From positions 5,117,001 to 5,181,000 of the forward strand of contig NC_020453.1 of assembly GCF_000344805.1 (NCBI RefSeq): 64,000 nucleotides of DNA, in the 5' to 3' direction. Below are positions 53,539 through 63,539 of the stretch, in pieces; within the stretch, counting starts at the first letter, position 1, and every line of letters begins with the position of its first letter. This DNA is from Bradyrhizobium oligotrophicum S58. GTDB taxonomy: Bacteria > Pseudomonadota > Alphaproteobacteria > Rhizobiales > Xanthobacteraceae. The position numbers and the translations under genes were made by a program. A model generated the notes under the pieces. It was not told the DNA's origin. It did no database searches and saw nothing but the letters and a program-made list of their open reading frames with translations.

Positions 53539-54306
53539 TCAACTGATCGTCGCGCCGCCGTCGATCACCATCGTCTGCCCCGTCATGAAATTTCCGGCGG
53601 CCGAGCCGAGGAACACCGCCGCTCCGGCGATCTCGTCGGGGATGCCGATGCGCAGCAGCGGCGAGCGGGCGGTGGAGGCTTTCAGATTGTCCGGATTGTC
53701 CCACAGCGCCTTGGCGAAATCGGTCTTGATCAGGCCGGGCGCGATGCAGTTGACGCGGATGTTGTGCGGGCCGTATTCGCAGGCGAGATTGCGCGCGAGC
53801 TGCATGTCGGCAGCCTTGGAGATTGCGTAGGCGCCGAGAATGGTCGAGCCCTTGAGCCCGCCGATCGAGGACACGATGATGACCGAGCCATCCTTGCGCG
53901 CGATCATCTGCGGCACGACCATGCTGATCAGCCAGTTGTTGGCGACGATGTTGTTGTCGAGGATCTTCCGGAACTGATCGTCGGAGATCCCGGCGAGCGG
54001 GCCATAATAGGGATTCGACGCGGCGTTGCAGACGAGCACGTCGATCCGGCCGTAGATGCGGTTGGCCTCGTCGACCAGGTTCTGCAGATTCTCCTTGCTG
54101 GAGATGTTGGCCGCGACCGCCGCCGCCGTGCCGGCGCCGAAGCGGTCGTTGAGCTCCTTAGCGACGGCTTCGCAGACATCGGCCTTGCGCGACGAGATCA
54201 CCACCTTGGCGCCATGCTCGGCCATGCGCTCGGCGATGGCGAGCCCGATGCCGCGGGTCGATCCGGTGATGACGGCGACCTTGCCGGTCATGTCAAACAG
54301 GGTCAT
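53539..54306 (-). CDS. Short-chain dehydrogenase/reductase (DHRS4-like)
   Basis: 255 residues. TGSTRGIG at 14-21, CNAA at 93-96, VSS catalytic serine near 146, Y160 and K164 (YAISK). The C-terminal GNFMTGQTMVIDGGATIS is typical. The pattern resembles DHRS4-type and SDRs linked to fatty-acid or hydroxyacyl metabolism. Start at 54306. Isolated between repeats. Confidence 0.86.
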   Translation of the reverse strand: MTLFDMTGKVAVITGSTRGIGLAIAERMAEHGAKVVISSRKADVCEAVAKELNDRFGAGTAAAVAANISSKENLQNLVDEANRIYGRIDVLVCNAASNPYYGPLAGISDDQFRKILDNNIVANNWLISMVVPQMIARKDGSVIIVSSIGGLKGSTILGAYAISKAADMQLARNLACEYGPHNIRVNCIAPGLIKTDFAKALWDNPDNLKASTARSPLLRIGIPDEIAGAAVFLGSAAGNFMTGQTMVIDGGATIS

Positions 54307-54362
54307 GGGGGAGTCCTCCTTGGTGCGTTGTTGTGAACGAGATGTAGCCAAGAGCGCTGACG

Positions 54363-54446
54363 CGTAGCCGGATGAGCGCAGCGACATCCGGGGTCTCACG
54401 AGCTCTCACGGTGAACCCGCATATCGCTCCGCTCATGCGGGCTACT
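54363..54446. repeat. Palindromic repeat family A, copy 9
   Basis: CGTAGCCGGATGAGCGCAGC and GCTCCGCTCATGCGGGCTAC arms with the GGGGTCTCACGAGCT loop. Confidence 0.9.
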
Positions 54447-54449
54447 TCC

Positions 54450-55157
54450 TTACGCCAGCTTGCTCGTCGTCACCTCCGGCCCGGCCGGCTGGTGCATCGC
54501 CTTGTGCGCCGCATCGGCGATCCAGGGCTGCTGATTGACCATCGGCAATCGCCATATGCCGGTGTCACCACTCACGATGTGATCCAGCCGGGTCACCGAG
54601 CAATTGTCGATGTCGAAAGCGAGACCCTTCTCGACCAGGCCGCCGAGCGCGAGAGCGACGGCGGCCTTGATGGTGCCACCATGGCCGACCGCAATCACGT
54701 CGCGGCCCGCTTCCGCATCCGTGATGCGCGCGATCGCCGCGGTGACGCGGGTATAGAGATCCATGTAGCTCTCGCCGCCGGGCGCGGGCCGATCGATATC
54801 GGCAAACCAGCTGCTGCCGGCGGGACGGCTCGCCAGGAACGCGGCGCGGTTCATGCCCTGCCATTGGCCGAGATGCTGCTCGGCAAAGGCAGCCTCCTTG
54901 ATCATATCAGCAGGCTGCGGAAAGCCGGCGGCCCAGATCGCCTCCGCGGTCTGATGCGTGCGCATCAGATTGCTCGCATACCAGACCGCGCTGCGCGGCA
55001 GGATTTTGGCCACCGCCTCGAACACCTCGCGATCGCCCGTGTCGCAGGCGATGTCGGACTGGCCATAGATGTTGCCGCCGTCGCTGCGCACCGGCGCGTG
55101 ACGCACCCACCACCAGCGCGTGGTGACGACAGAAGGCCTCGTTCCATCAGCTGTCAT
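54450..55157 (-). CDS. Histidine phosphatase (phosphoglycerate mutase-like) family protein
   Basis: 235 residues. Catalytic RHAP at 19-22 with the phosphohistidine H20, LMRTHQTAEA in the usual RxxxT position, GESYMDLYTRV, and the second histidine in VGHGGTIKAA. Acts as a phosphatase on a small phosphoester. Candidates include alpha-ribazole phosphate or another sugar phosphate. Start at 55157, and the stop is 4 bp from a family A repeat. Confidence 0.88.
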   Translation of the reverse strand: MTADGTRPSVVTTRWWWVRHAPVRSDGGNIYGQSDIACDTGDREVFEAVAKILPRSAVWYASNLMRTHQTAEAIWAAGFPQPADMIKEAAFAEQHLGQWQGMNRAAFLASRPAGSSWFADIDRPAPGGESYMDLYTRVTAAIARITDAEAGRDVIAVGHGGTIKAAVALALGGLVEKGLAFDIDNCSVTRLDHIVSGDTGIWRLPMVNQQPWIADAAHKAMHQPAGPEVTTSKLA

Positions 55158-55302
55158 CGCGCAACCCTTCCCTCCGCTGCCCTCTCGCTGTACGTCAGGA
55201 GTCAGCCCGTCTCAAGCCGCGTCGTGACGCCGGCACGTTTGAAACGGCGTTTGAATTCCGTTGTGCGGGACGCAACGGATCAACAACGAAGCAGGAGGAA
55301 AC

Positions 55303-56088
55303 ATGGGCCGCCTCGAAGGCAAATCCGTCATCATCACCGGCGCCGGCAGCGGCATCGGCCGCGCGGCATCCTTGATGTTCACGAAAGAAGGCGCGCGGCT
55401 GATCGCGGTCGATCGCAGCGAGGGCGTCAAGGAGACGGTCGAGCTCGTCAAGCAGCAGGGCGGCATCGCCGAGGCCGTGATCGCCGACGCCGGCTCCGAG
55501 GCCGACGTGTCTGGCTTCATCGATCGCGCGGTCGCGACCTACGGCAAGCTCGACGTGATCTGGGCCAATGCCGGCATCTCCGGCGGCCTGATCCCGATCG
55601 CCGAGCAGACCGTCGAGCACTGGCAGGAGATCCTGCGCATCAACCTGATCGGCCCGTTCCTGGCGGTGAAGTACGCGATGCCGCACATGGTGCGCCAGCA
55701 GCGCGGCGCCATTGTCTGCACCGCATCGGTCGCGGGATTGAAATCCGGTGCGTCGGGCCATCCTTACGCGGCCAGCAAGGCCGGCGTGATCAGCCTGGTG
55801 CAGACCACGGCCTATTCGCTGTCCGGCACCGGTGTGCGCATCAACGCGGTCTGCCCCGGCCTGATCGAGACCGGCATGACCAAGCCGATCTTCGATGGCG
55901 CCAAGGAGCGCGGCACCGAGAGCAAGATCGGCCAGCTCAATCCCTTGAAGCGCGCCGGCCAGCCGCACGAGATCGCGGCCATGGCCCTGTTCCTCGCCAG
56001 CGACGAAGCCTCCTACGTCAACGGCCAGGCCTTCCCGGTCGACGGCGGCCTGACGGCGTCGATGCCGTATGCGGGGAAACCGATCTAG
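55303..56088 (+). CDS. Short-chain dehydrogenase/reductase
   Basis: 261 residues. TGAGSGIG at 12-19, NAG at 89-91, S142, Y155 and K159 (YAASK), and FPVDGGLTA at the C-terminus. AGGAGG 5-7 bases upstream selects the start at 55303. Divergent from the phosphatase gene. Substrate unknown. Confidence 0.87.
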   Translation: MGRLEGKSVIITGAGSGIGRAASLMFTKEGARLIAVDRSEGVKETVELVKQQGGIAEAVIADAGSEADVSGFIDRAVATYGKLDVIWANAGISGGLIPIAEQTVEHWQEILRINLIGPFLAVKYAMPHMVRQQRGAIVCTASVAGLKSGASGHPYAASKAGVISLVQTTAYSLSGTGVRINAVCPGLIETGMTKPIFDGAKERGTESKIGQLNPLKRAGQPHEIAAMALFLASDEASYVNGQAFPVDGGLTASMPYAGKPI

Positions 56089-56109
56089 GCGGACTGCCAC
56101 CAAAAACAT

Positions 56110-56263
56110 CGGTAACGTCCCGGCGAACGCTGGGACCCATACTGCGGTATCTCGCGAGGAACGTGACTGCCAGTTGCCTGTGATACGCCCGGCTGTGGCT
56201 ATCGATCCCGGCTCGACGCACCGCCAGTGCGCTCGCGCTGTCGGTGCTTCGCCGGGACGACAG
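56110..56263. repeat. Palindromic repeat family C, copy 2
   Basis: GGTAACGTCCCGGCGAACGC on the left and GCTTCGCCGGGACGACAG on the right. Middle with GACTGCCAGTTGCC as in copy 1. Longer than copy 1 because of an extra block around 56205-56245. Confidence 0.7.
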
Positions 56264-56278
56264 TCCTGCCCGCAGCCC

Positions 56279-56352
56279 TCATCGCGAGCGCAGCGAAGCG
56301 ATCCAGAGTCTTCACCTGAGCCCTGGATTGCTTCGCTGCGCTCGCAATGACG
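56279..56352. repeat. Palindromic repeat family B, copy 2
   Basis: TCATCGCGAGCGCAGCGAAG on the left and CTTCGCTGCGCTCGCAATGA on the right, with CTGGATTG as in copy 1. Confidence 0.85.
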
Positions 56353-56396
56353 GAGTTCAATCATGCAGAATTAGTCCCGCTGCGCGATCCGCGCCC

Positions 56397-56780
56397 GAGT
56401 GATCCCGAAATTCCCGCCCTCTTCCATCAGAGGGCGCAGGGAAGGCCAGGCGTCGGCTGACGCCTGCGGCCCGCCTGCGAAAAAAATGCAGGCGGCAGGT
56501 ACCACAGGTGCAGCCGAGAACACCCGGCCTTCCCTGCGCGACGGTCTTAACGCTTACTTCGTGCTCTCCCCGGGGACCGGCTTGATTGCCCCCGTCATCG
56601 ACGCAACGCGCAAGCGCTGGCGTCGACTTGACCTCGGCACCGGGAGGTCAGGACCACACGACTTCACGTCCGCCGACTACCGTTCGTCCGCACGCCAGAT
56701 CAGCATGCTGCGGCAATCCGCGGCCATCGCCTCCCCGCCTCGCGTGTCGTGACGATCGCGCGCAACGCCCCTCTTCGGTG
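56397..56780. other. Non-coding element with multi-branched inverted repeats
   Basis: No gene is supported here. A perfect 14-bp inverted repeat, GCGCAGGGAAGGCC (56434-56447) with GGCCTTCCCTGCGC (56526-56539), encloses two perfect hairpins. One is AGGCGTC/GACGCCT (56448-56465, 4-base loop). The other is CCGCCTGC/GCAGGCGG (56471-56495, A-rich loop). Further stems lie downstream, such as TCGACGC/GCGTCGA near 56599-56626. I recall similar blocks recurring in Bradyrhizobium intergenic DNA, but this could not be checked. Remaining bases to 56995 show only an AT-rich stretch. Confidence 0.65.
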
Positions 56781-56995
56781 AGGCGGGATGACGCAAGCAA
56801 ATCATGATTTCCGAAAACGCGAAAGTAAAATTTTTGAGCGAGTGCTGGCGAAAGTGCTCATCGCGCTGAAGAACCACGCAAACTTTTTTTGTTTGCGCAG
56901 CCTTTCCCCAGGGCCGGATGGCGCTCATCAATGCTCCGCCCAGATGTCGTGTACCCGAGTCGCCCGACGGGCACGCGCGGCGCAGGTAACTTGCA

Positions 56996-57352
56996 TCATC
57001 GATCCAGCGCCAACAGGCTCCGTCCCGCCACCGGCGAATAATCGACCGGCGTCAGCAGTCGGTCCTCGATCTGCCCGACCATCAGCCCATGCTCGGCATG
57101 GGTGACGCGCTTGATCTCGGTCCATTCGGCGTCCGCCATGAAGGCGGCCCACCCGGCTGTCTTGGCCGCCTCGTCCGGCCACTCCAGGACATAGACGAAC
57201 TCGGTCTGCTCGCCGAACCTGCTCTCCCACATCGCCACGATCCGGAAGCCGTAGCGCGTCCGCATGATGCGGGCGGCGTGATCGCGGAAGCGGACGTGGA
57301 ACGCAGCCTTGTTGTGCTCGAAGATCTCGTAGATGCGAAGCTGGTGGATCAT
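56996..57352 (-). CDS. NIPSNAP-family protein
   Basis: 118 residues. MIHQLRIYEIFEHNKAAFHV is the typical NIPSNAP opening. The ferredoxin-like pattern continues with GFRIVAMWESRF, EFVYVLEWPDEAAK and AFMADAEWTEIK. Family members are small dimeric proteins of poorly known function. Start at 57352. Monocistronic. Confidence 0.87.
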   Translation of the reverse strand: MIHQLRIYEIFEHNKAAFHVRFRDHAARIMRTRYGFRIVAMWESRFGEQTEFVYVLEWPDEAAKTAGWAAFMADAEWTEIKRVTHAEHGLMVGQIEDRLLTPVDYSPVAGRSLLALDR

Positions 57353-57476
57353 GACGGGTCTCCCGCGCGTCAGATATGGAGCCAGTCGCGCGACGGCAAT
57401 GGGCGGCGACGCAACCTGCATGTGCGTGTGCATCGCTTGCCATTGGCACGTCCGAGCGCGCGGCATGAGCGGGATG

Positions 57477-57561
57477 CGTAGCCCGCATGGGCGCAGCGAT
57501 ATCCGGGGTCTCACGCGCTCCTCGTGTGAACCCGCATGTCGCTTTGCTCATGCGGGCTACG
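57477..57561. repeat. Palindromic repeat family A, copy 10
   Basis: CGTAGCCCGCATGGGCGCAG and GCTTTGCTCATGCGGGCTAC arms. Lies in the 368-bp gap upstream of the next gene, with no other feature seen there. Confidence 0.88.
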
Positions 57562-57720
57562 CCATCGCCGTCACGTCGCATCGACCGACGGCCTGGTTCA
57601 AGCTGTGATGGCGGTGCTGGCCCCATTTATTCAGGGCCCACCTTCGAACCGCCTGCTGCGAGGCGCCGTCGAACTTCGCAAGCGGACCATTCCGGCTTCG
57701 CCAAACGAAGGATGGAAGAG

Positions 57721-57999
57721 ATGTCGAGGATAACGAAACTGCCCCTGCTCGCCCTGATCGGAGCCATGGCCGCCGGCGCGGCCGCAACCAGCGCCAGCGC
57801 GCGCCAGTTCTCCTTTCCGCCGTGCGAACAGGCCTCGTGGGGGGCCTGCGGCGGCTACGAAGCGCCGACGCAGCCGGCGTCCCGTTCTCGTCAACACGAT
57901 ACGTCGCCGACCTACATGAAGCAGACCGACCCGCGCTACAGCAACTCGATGACCACGGCCGGTGGTGGCGGAGGAGGTGGTGGCGGCGGTGGCCGATGA
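57721..57999 (+). CDS. Small exported protein with poly-Gly tail
   Basis: 92 residues. MSRITKLPLLALIGAMAAGA A... signal peptide with cleavage likely after SASA. The mature part has two cysteines (FPPCEQASWGACGGYE), a Ser/Pro/Gln-rich middle and a run of 11 glycines before the final Arg. AAGGA lies 8 bases upstream of the chosen ATG. Function unknown. Confidence 0.65.
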   Translation: MSRITKLPLLALIGAMAAGAAATSASARQFSFPPCEQASWGACGGYEAPTQPASRSRQHDTSPTYMKQTDPRYSNSMTTAGGGGGGGGGGGR

Positions 58000-58021
58000 G
58001 TTGCAATGGCGGCGCGTAGTG

Positions 58022-58107
58022 CGTAGCCCGGATGAGCGGAGCGACATCCGGGGTCATCGCCAGCGTCCGTGGTGAACCCGCATGTCGCTGCGCTCATGCG
58101 GGCTACG
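58022..58107. repeat. Palindromic repeat family A, copy 11 (loop variant)
   Basis: CGTAGCCCGGATGAGCGGAG and CTGCGCTCATGCGGGCTACG arms. The loop reads GGGGTCATCGCCAGCGTCCG, shared with copy 12 and different from the other copies. Confidence 0.92.
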
Positions 58108-58116
58108 ACGACAACG

Positions 58117-59178
58117 TCACGATGCCGCGCCGGCCTTCTGTGCGTAGGCCCAGGCCTGCTTGGTCATCGGCACCATGCGCTTGACCGACTCGATCGCCTT
58201 GTCGTTGGCGGCAGTGCCGTCGCGGATGCGGCCGATGATACCCTGCAGAATGCCGGCGAGGCGGAACAGATTGTAGGCGAAGTACCAGTTGAGGTCCGGC
58301 AGTGAGGTGCCGGTGACGCCGCCATAGATCGCGGCCGCCTCCTCCATGGTCGGAATGTTCAGCGCCTTGAGATCGACGCCGTCGAGCCCCGGCATGATCC
58401 ACTGCATCAGCAGATAGGTGAAGTCGGCCATGGGATCGCCAAGCGTGGACAGCTCCCAGTCGAGCACCGCGATGACGCGCGGCTCGGTGGCGTGGAAGAT
58501 CATGTTGTCGAGCCGGTAGTCGCCATGCACGATCGAGACGCGCTGCTGCGCCGGCAAGGTGCGCGGCAGCCACTCGATCAGCTTTTCCATTTCAGGCAGA
58601 TGCTCGGTCTCGGACGCCCGGTACTGCTTGGTCCAGCGGTCGACCTGGCGGGCGAAGTAGTTGCCGGGCTTGCCGAACTCGCCGAGGCCGATCGCGGCGG
58701 GATCATAGCTGTGCAGCTTCGCCAAGGTCTCGATCTTGCTGGTGAAGATCGCGCGCCGCTCGGGTGCCGCGACATGCGGCAGGGTCGGATCCCAGAACAC
58801 CCGGCCCTCCTCCATCGACATGATGTAGAAGGCAGCGCCGATGACGTTGTCGTCGTTGCACAGCGCATAAGCCTTGGCGACCGGAAAGCCCTGCTTGCCC
58901 AGCGCTGCGATGACGCGGAATTCGCGGTCGACCGCATGCGCCGACGGCAGCAGCTTGCCGAACGGCTTTCGTCGCAGCACATAGGAGCGCGCCGGTGTGT
59001 TCAGCCGGTAGGTCGGGTTCGACTGGCCGCCCTTGAACTGCAGCACCGTCAATGGGCCGGCATAGCCCTCGACATGCTCGGCCATCCACGCCGCGAGCTT
59101 CGCCTCGTCGAAGCGATGCCGCTCCTCGACCGGCTTGGTGCCGGAGAATTCTTCGTCCTTCTTGACGCCGTCGGCCAC
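58117..59178 (-). CDS. Aminoglycoside-phosphotransferase-fold kinase, ACAD11 N-terminal half / LvaA-like
   Basis: About 353 residues. Kinase motifs GGQSNPTYRL (nucleotide loop, 50-59), HGDYRLDN (218-225, catalytic) and LDWELSTLGDP (239-249, metal binding). The sequence follows the N-terminal kinase domain of animal ACAD11 closely. In established work, such kinases phosphorylate the 4-hydroxyl of 4-hydroxyacyl-CoAs before elimination by a paired acyl-CoA dehydrogenase. GTG at 59178 with AAGGGAG upstream is the likely start. The longer frame runs into a repeat. It lies downstream of the acyl-CoA dehydrogenase on the same strand. Confidence 0.85.
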   Translation of the reverse strand: MADGVKKDEEFSGTKPVEERHRFDEAKLAAWMAEHVEGYAGPLTVLQFKGGQSNPTYRLNTPARSYVLRRKPFGKLLPSAHAVDREFRVIAALGKQGFPVAKAYALCNDDNVIGAAFYIMSMEEGRVFWDPTLPHVAAPERRAIFTSKIETLAKLHSYDPAAIGLGEFGKPGNYFARQVDRWTKQYRASETEHLPEMEKLIEWLPRTLPAQQRVSIVHGDYRLDNMIFHATEPRVIAVLDWELSTLGDPMADFTYLLMQWIMPGLDGVDLKALNIPTMEEAAAIYGGVTGTSLPDLNWYFAYNLFRLAGILQGIIGRIRDGTAANDKAIESVKRMVPMTKQAWAYAQKAGAAS

Positions 59179-59207
59179 GACGAGGCTCCCTTGGCTCTCA
59201 TTGAATT

Positions 59208-59320
59208 CGTAGGGTGGGCAAAGCGAAGCGTGCCCACTACCCTGCTGCATGCTCGAAAATGGTGGGCACGCCGCCATCATCGCGCTCCGCGCGACGATGA
59301 AGGCTTTGCCCACCCTACGA
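59208..59320. repeat. Palindromic intergenic repeat, family E
   Basis: CGTAGGGTGGGCAAAGCGAA on the left and GCTTTGCCCACCCTACG on the right, with inner GTGCCCACTAC / GGTGGGCAC. It lies between the acyl-CoA dehydrogenase and the kinase, so it would be transcribed if they form an operon. Confidence 0.88.
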
Positions 59321-59336
59321 GACTACATGTCTACGC

Positions 59337-60572
<1,236 letters not shown>

Positions 60573-60721
60573 GGGACTCTCCTTGGGTGTTTCCTCAGAA
60601 CTTTGTTTGGCCGCAGTGTCGGTCCGCGGCCCGCGTCCGCGCAAGAGCGATCTTGCGCGGCACGATTCCTAAAGGCCCGCTCGCTGCAGCGCCGAAATCT
60701 CGTCCCGCGGAAGCACCGCGA

Positions 60722-60770
60722 TTGACATTCCGGCCGTCTCAAACAATAGTTTCATACAATTGTTTGAAAC
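60722..60770. promoter_or_regulatory. Probable TetR operator and divergent promoter
   Basis: Two nested inverted repeats: CAAACAAT (60740-60747) with ATTGTTTG (60759-60766), and GTTTCA (60749-60754) with TGAAAC (60765-60770). On the + strand TTGACA (60722-60727) is 17 bases before AATAGT, so the repeats overlap the -10 region of the TetR promoter. They also sit in the acyl-CoA dehydrogenase promoter region on the other strand. Confidence 0.7.
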
Positions 60771-60809
60771 GCAACTCCCTCACGCCGCGTCATCGTCCGG
60801 AGGACGACC

Positions 60810-61481
60810 ATGGCCACCGACCACACAAGGACTGCGATCCTGATTGCCGCCGAGCGGCTCTACGCCGAGCGCGGCTTCTCCGACGTCACCTTGCGCGACA
60901 TCGTGGCGGAGGCGAACGTCAACCTCGCCGCGGTCAACTATCATTTCGGCTCCAAGGACGAGCTGATCGCCGAGCTGTTCGTGACGCGCTCGATCGCGCT
61001 CAACCGCGAGCGCCTGCGCGAATTGCGGGCGGCGGAAGATGCCGGCGGCGGCCGTGCCGAGATCGGCGCCATCCTGCGCGCGCTGGTCGGCCCGATCCTG
61101 CGCGGCTGCCTGGGGCCGGAGAACCAGCGCTCGCCGGTGGCGCGCTTCATGATCCGCGCCTCGATCGAATCGGTGCCGCCGATCCGCCGCATCAAGAACA
61201 AGGAAATCGATCACTTGCGCAAATTCGCCGCGGCGATGAAGCGCGCGCTGCCCGACAACTCCGAGGTCGATCTGTTCTGGGGCCTGCACTTTGCGCTCGC
61301 CATGGCCCACCACACGATCCGCGAGAGCGAGCGCCTCACCAAGCTCTCCGACGGCCGCTGCGACCTCGACGATGTCGAGGATGTGATCGCGCGCGTGGTG
61401 CGCGGCGCCGTGCTCGGCCTCACGACGCGCGAGACGGCGACGAAGCCACCGGCTAAGCTTGCGGCACGCGAGGCGCGCTAG
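60810..61481 (+). CDS. TetR/AcrR-family transcriptional regulator
   Basis: 223 residues. N-terminal helix-turn-helix at about 8-55: AILIAAERLYAERGFSDVTL RDIVAEANVNLAAVNYHFGS KDELIAELF. The C-terminal ligand domain is less conserved. CGGAGGACG precedes the ATG. Divergent from the acyl-CoA dehydrogenase and preceded by inverted repeats, so it probably represses itself and that gene, with an acyl-CoA or related effector inferred. Confidence 0.9.
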   Translation: MATDHTRTAILIAAERLYAERGFSDVTLRDIVAEANVNLAAVNYHFGSKDELIAELFVTRSIALNRERLRELRAAEDAGGGRAEIGAILRALVGPILRGCLGPENQRSPVARFMIRASIESVPPIRRIKNKEIDHLRKFAAAMKRALPDNSEVDLFWGLHFALAMAHHTIRESERLTKLSDGRCDLDDVEDVIARVVRGAVLGLTTRETATKPPAKLAAREAR

Positions 61482-61510
61482 CCTCGCTTGATGAGATTGG
61501 AGCCCGCCGC

Positions 61511-61735
61511 ATGACGCAGCATCTGCGATTGATCATGGCCGCCGCCGCCACAGCGCTCGCGCTGCTGACGGCCAGCGACCCGGTGCTGGCGCGCGGCGCC
61601 GCCGCCAACATCATGAACTCCCCGGGCTACCAGCGCCGCCTGCAGGAATCGCGGCAGCAGCTCGCCGTCCCTGAGCCGCAAGCGCCCGTTCCCGTAAAGC
61701 CTCGCGCAAAGCACCGCCATCGTCACGTCCATTGA
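61511..61735 (+). CDS. Small exported His-rich protein
   Basis: 74 residues. MTQHLRLIMAAAATALALLT with probable cleavage after VLA. The mature part is about 45 residues and ends in a Lys/Arg/His tail (KPRAKHRHRHVH) that could bind metal. It follows the TetR gene by 29 bp. Function unknown. Confidence 0.6.
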   Translation: MTQHLRLIMAAAATALALLTASDPVLARGAAANIMNSPGYQRRLQESRQQLAVPEPQAPVPVKPRAKHRHRHVH

Positions 61736-61765
61736 GGCCTCGAACTCGCCACGAACACAACGCCC

Positions 61766-61850
61766 ATAGCCCGGATGAGCGCAGCGACACCCGGGGTCGT
61801 CGCCAGCGTTCGTGGTGATCCCGGATATCGCTGCGCTCATCCGGGCTACG
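61766..61850. repeat. Palindromic repeat family A, copy 12 (loop variant)
   Basis: ATAGCCCGGATGAGCGCAGC and GCTGCGCTCATCCGGGCTAC arms, with the GGGGTCGTCGCCAGCGTTCG loop shared with copy 11. Confidence 0.92.
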
Positions 61851-61866
61851 GGAGCGGTTCCTGCGG

Positions 61867-63093
61867 CTACACCACGCCCTGCTGCTTCAACGCTGCAATC
61901 TTCACTTCGTCATAGCCGAGCTGTGACAGCACGTCCTGCGTATGCTCGCCGAGCAGCGGCGGGGCGCGGTACTCGGTGATCGGCGTGCCCGAGAAGCTCA
62001 GCGCGTTGCGGATCAGCGACAGCTGCGGCTCGAACGGATGCTCGACCTTCACCTCCATGCCGCGCGAGCGGACATGCGGATCGGCGAAGACGTGGGCGAA
62101 ATCGTTGACGGGGCCGCACGGCACACCCGCCTTCTCCAGTTCGTCCAGCCAATGCGCGACCGAGTTCTTCAGGAACAGGCCGGCAAAAACGGCCATGATT
62201 TCCTTGCCGTTGACGACGCGATCGTTGTTCTTGACGAATTTCGGATTCGTAGCGAGCTCGGGCGCGCCGAGCACGGCGCAGGTGCGCGCGAACTGCGCGT
62301 CGTTGCCGACGACCAGCATCAGCTCGCCGTCGGTGCAGCGGAACACGCCGGCCGGCATGCCGCCATTGCCCCAGGTGCCGCGGCGCGGCGGCGACTTGCC
62401 GTTCACCAGGAAGATCTGGGCGTAATGCGACAGCGAGGCGATCACCGTGTCGAACAGGCAGACGTCGACGTGCTGGCCGCCGCCGCCATTGACGTCGCGG
62501 TGATACAGCGCCGAGAGGATGCCGATCGAGGTGTTCATGCCCGTCATGTAGTCGACGATCGAGGGACCGACCTTCATCGGCCCCGCCCCCGGCTCGCCGT
62601 CCATATGGCCGGTGACGCTCATCAGCCCGCCCATCGCCTGGAAGATCGCATCATAGCCGGCGCGCGGCGCATACGGCCCGGTCTGGCCGAAGCCGGTGAC
62701 GGAGCAGTAGATCACGTCCGGGTTGACGGCTCGGATCGCGTCATAGTCGAGCCCATAGCGCTTGAGGTCGCCGACCTTGTAGTTCTCCATGAAGACGTCG
62801 CAGTCTTTCGCCAGCGCGCGGATGATCTCCTGGCCTTCCCGAGACGCGATGTTGACCGTGACCGACTTCTTGTTGCGGTTGGCGCAGATGTAGAACGAGT
62901 TGTTGTTGTTGGCCTTGCCGTCGGGATCCCTGAGATAGGGCGGGCCGAAGGCGCGGGCGTCGTCGCCGGTGCCGGGCCGCTCGATCTTGATCACCTCGGC
63001 GCCGAGATCGGCCAGCATCTGCGCGGACAGCGGTCCGGCCAGCACGCGCGTGAGATCGAGAATCTTGATGCCAGAAAGCGGCAGGGCCGACAT
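61867..63093 (-). CDS. CaiB/BaiF (family III) CoA transferase
   Basis: 408 residues. ILDLTRVLAGPLSAQMLADL GAEVIKIERP, the NKKSV segment, ENYKVGDLKRYGLDYD, VTGFGQTGPY, and the catalytic Asp181 in VDYMTG. Transfers CoA between carboxylates, and formyl-, succinyl- or other donors are possible. It ends 16 bp from a family A repeat. Proximity to the acyl-CoA module suggests use in activating the same acid, which is inference. Confidence 0.92.
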   Translation of the reverse strand: MSALPLSGIKILDLTRVLAGPLSAQMLADLGAEVIKIERPGTGDDARAFGPPYLRDPDGKANNNNSFYICANRNKKSVTVNIASREGQEIIRALAKDCDVFMENYKVGDLKRYGLDYDAIRAVNPDVIYCSVTGFGQTGPYAPRAGYDAIFQAMGGLMSVTGHMDGEPGAGPMKVGPSIVDYMTGMNTSIGILSALYHRDVNGGGGQHVDVCLFDTVIASLSHYAQIFLVNGKSPPRRGTWGNGGMPAGVFRCTDGELMLVVGNDAQFARTCAVLGAPELATNPKFVKNNDRVVNGKEIMAVFAGLFLKNSVAHWLDELEKAGVPCGPVNDFAHVFADPHVRSRGMEVKVEHPFEPQLSLIRNALSFSGTPITEYRAPPLLGEHTQDVLSQLGYDEVKIAALKQQGVV

Positions 63094-63261
63094 GGAGTTC
63101 CTCCGGGAGCTTTATTCCTTGTGGCGGACATCCCGCGCGAGAGCGCCGCCTGTCACCCGCGGATACACCATTTCGCAGCTCCGAGCACTGCGCTGGCGGC
63201 ATGCCGCCTTGCCGTAGCGGGCCGGGAGGCCGGAGCACGCGGCTGCCGCTCCAAATGACGG
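63094..63261. other. Intergenic region upstream of the CoA transferase
   Basis: No gene seen. It must hold the CoA transferase promoter, not identified by eye. Confidence 0.35.
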
Positions 63262-63365
63262 CGTCATTCCGGGGCGTGCGCAGCACGAGCCCGGAATCCA
63301 TCGGGCGGCAGAACGTGCGGAGCAATGGATTCCGGGCTCGCGCTTACGCGCGCCCCGGAATGACA
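63262..63365. repeat. Palindromic intergenic repeat, family F
   Basis: CGTCATTCCGGGGCGTGCGC on the left and CGCGCGCCCCGGAATGACAG on the right. Inner GAGCCCGGAATCCAT pairs with ATGGATTCCGGGCTC. One copy here. Confidence 0.88.
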
Positions 63366-63539
63366 GCGGGGGTGCGGCGGGCGGCGATGCCGCCAGTTCC
63401 GCCGGCATGAGCGCCGCCTTTCTTGCTTCATTTTGTGTGCAGCCTGCGGCGAGACACATCCGGACACACGGAACAAGGAGCTGTTAAGCGTTACAATCGC
63501 ACCTGGACCCAGGTTTGATGTTTCAACCTGGAGCACGCC

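Noticed and set aside
56399..56752. Open frame of 117 codons inside the structured non-coding element
   Set aside because: The inverted repeats constrain the sequence, and the translation is low-complexity without a plausible ribosome binding site.
53253..58107. Regularly occurring family A repeats, considered as a CRISPR array
   Set aside because: The copies are kilobases apart, palindromic, and separated by genes. There are no short uniform spacers.
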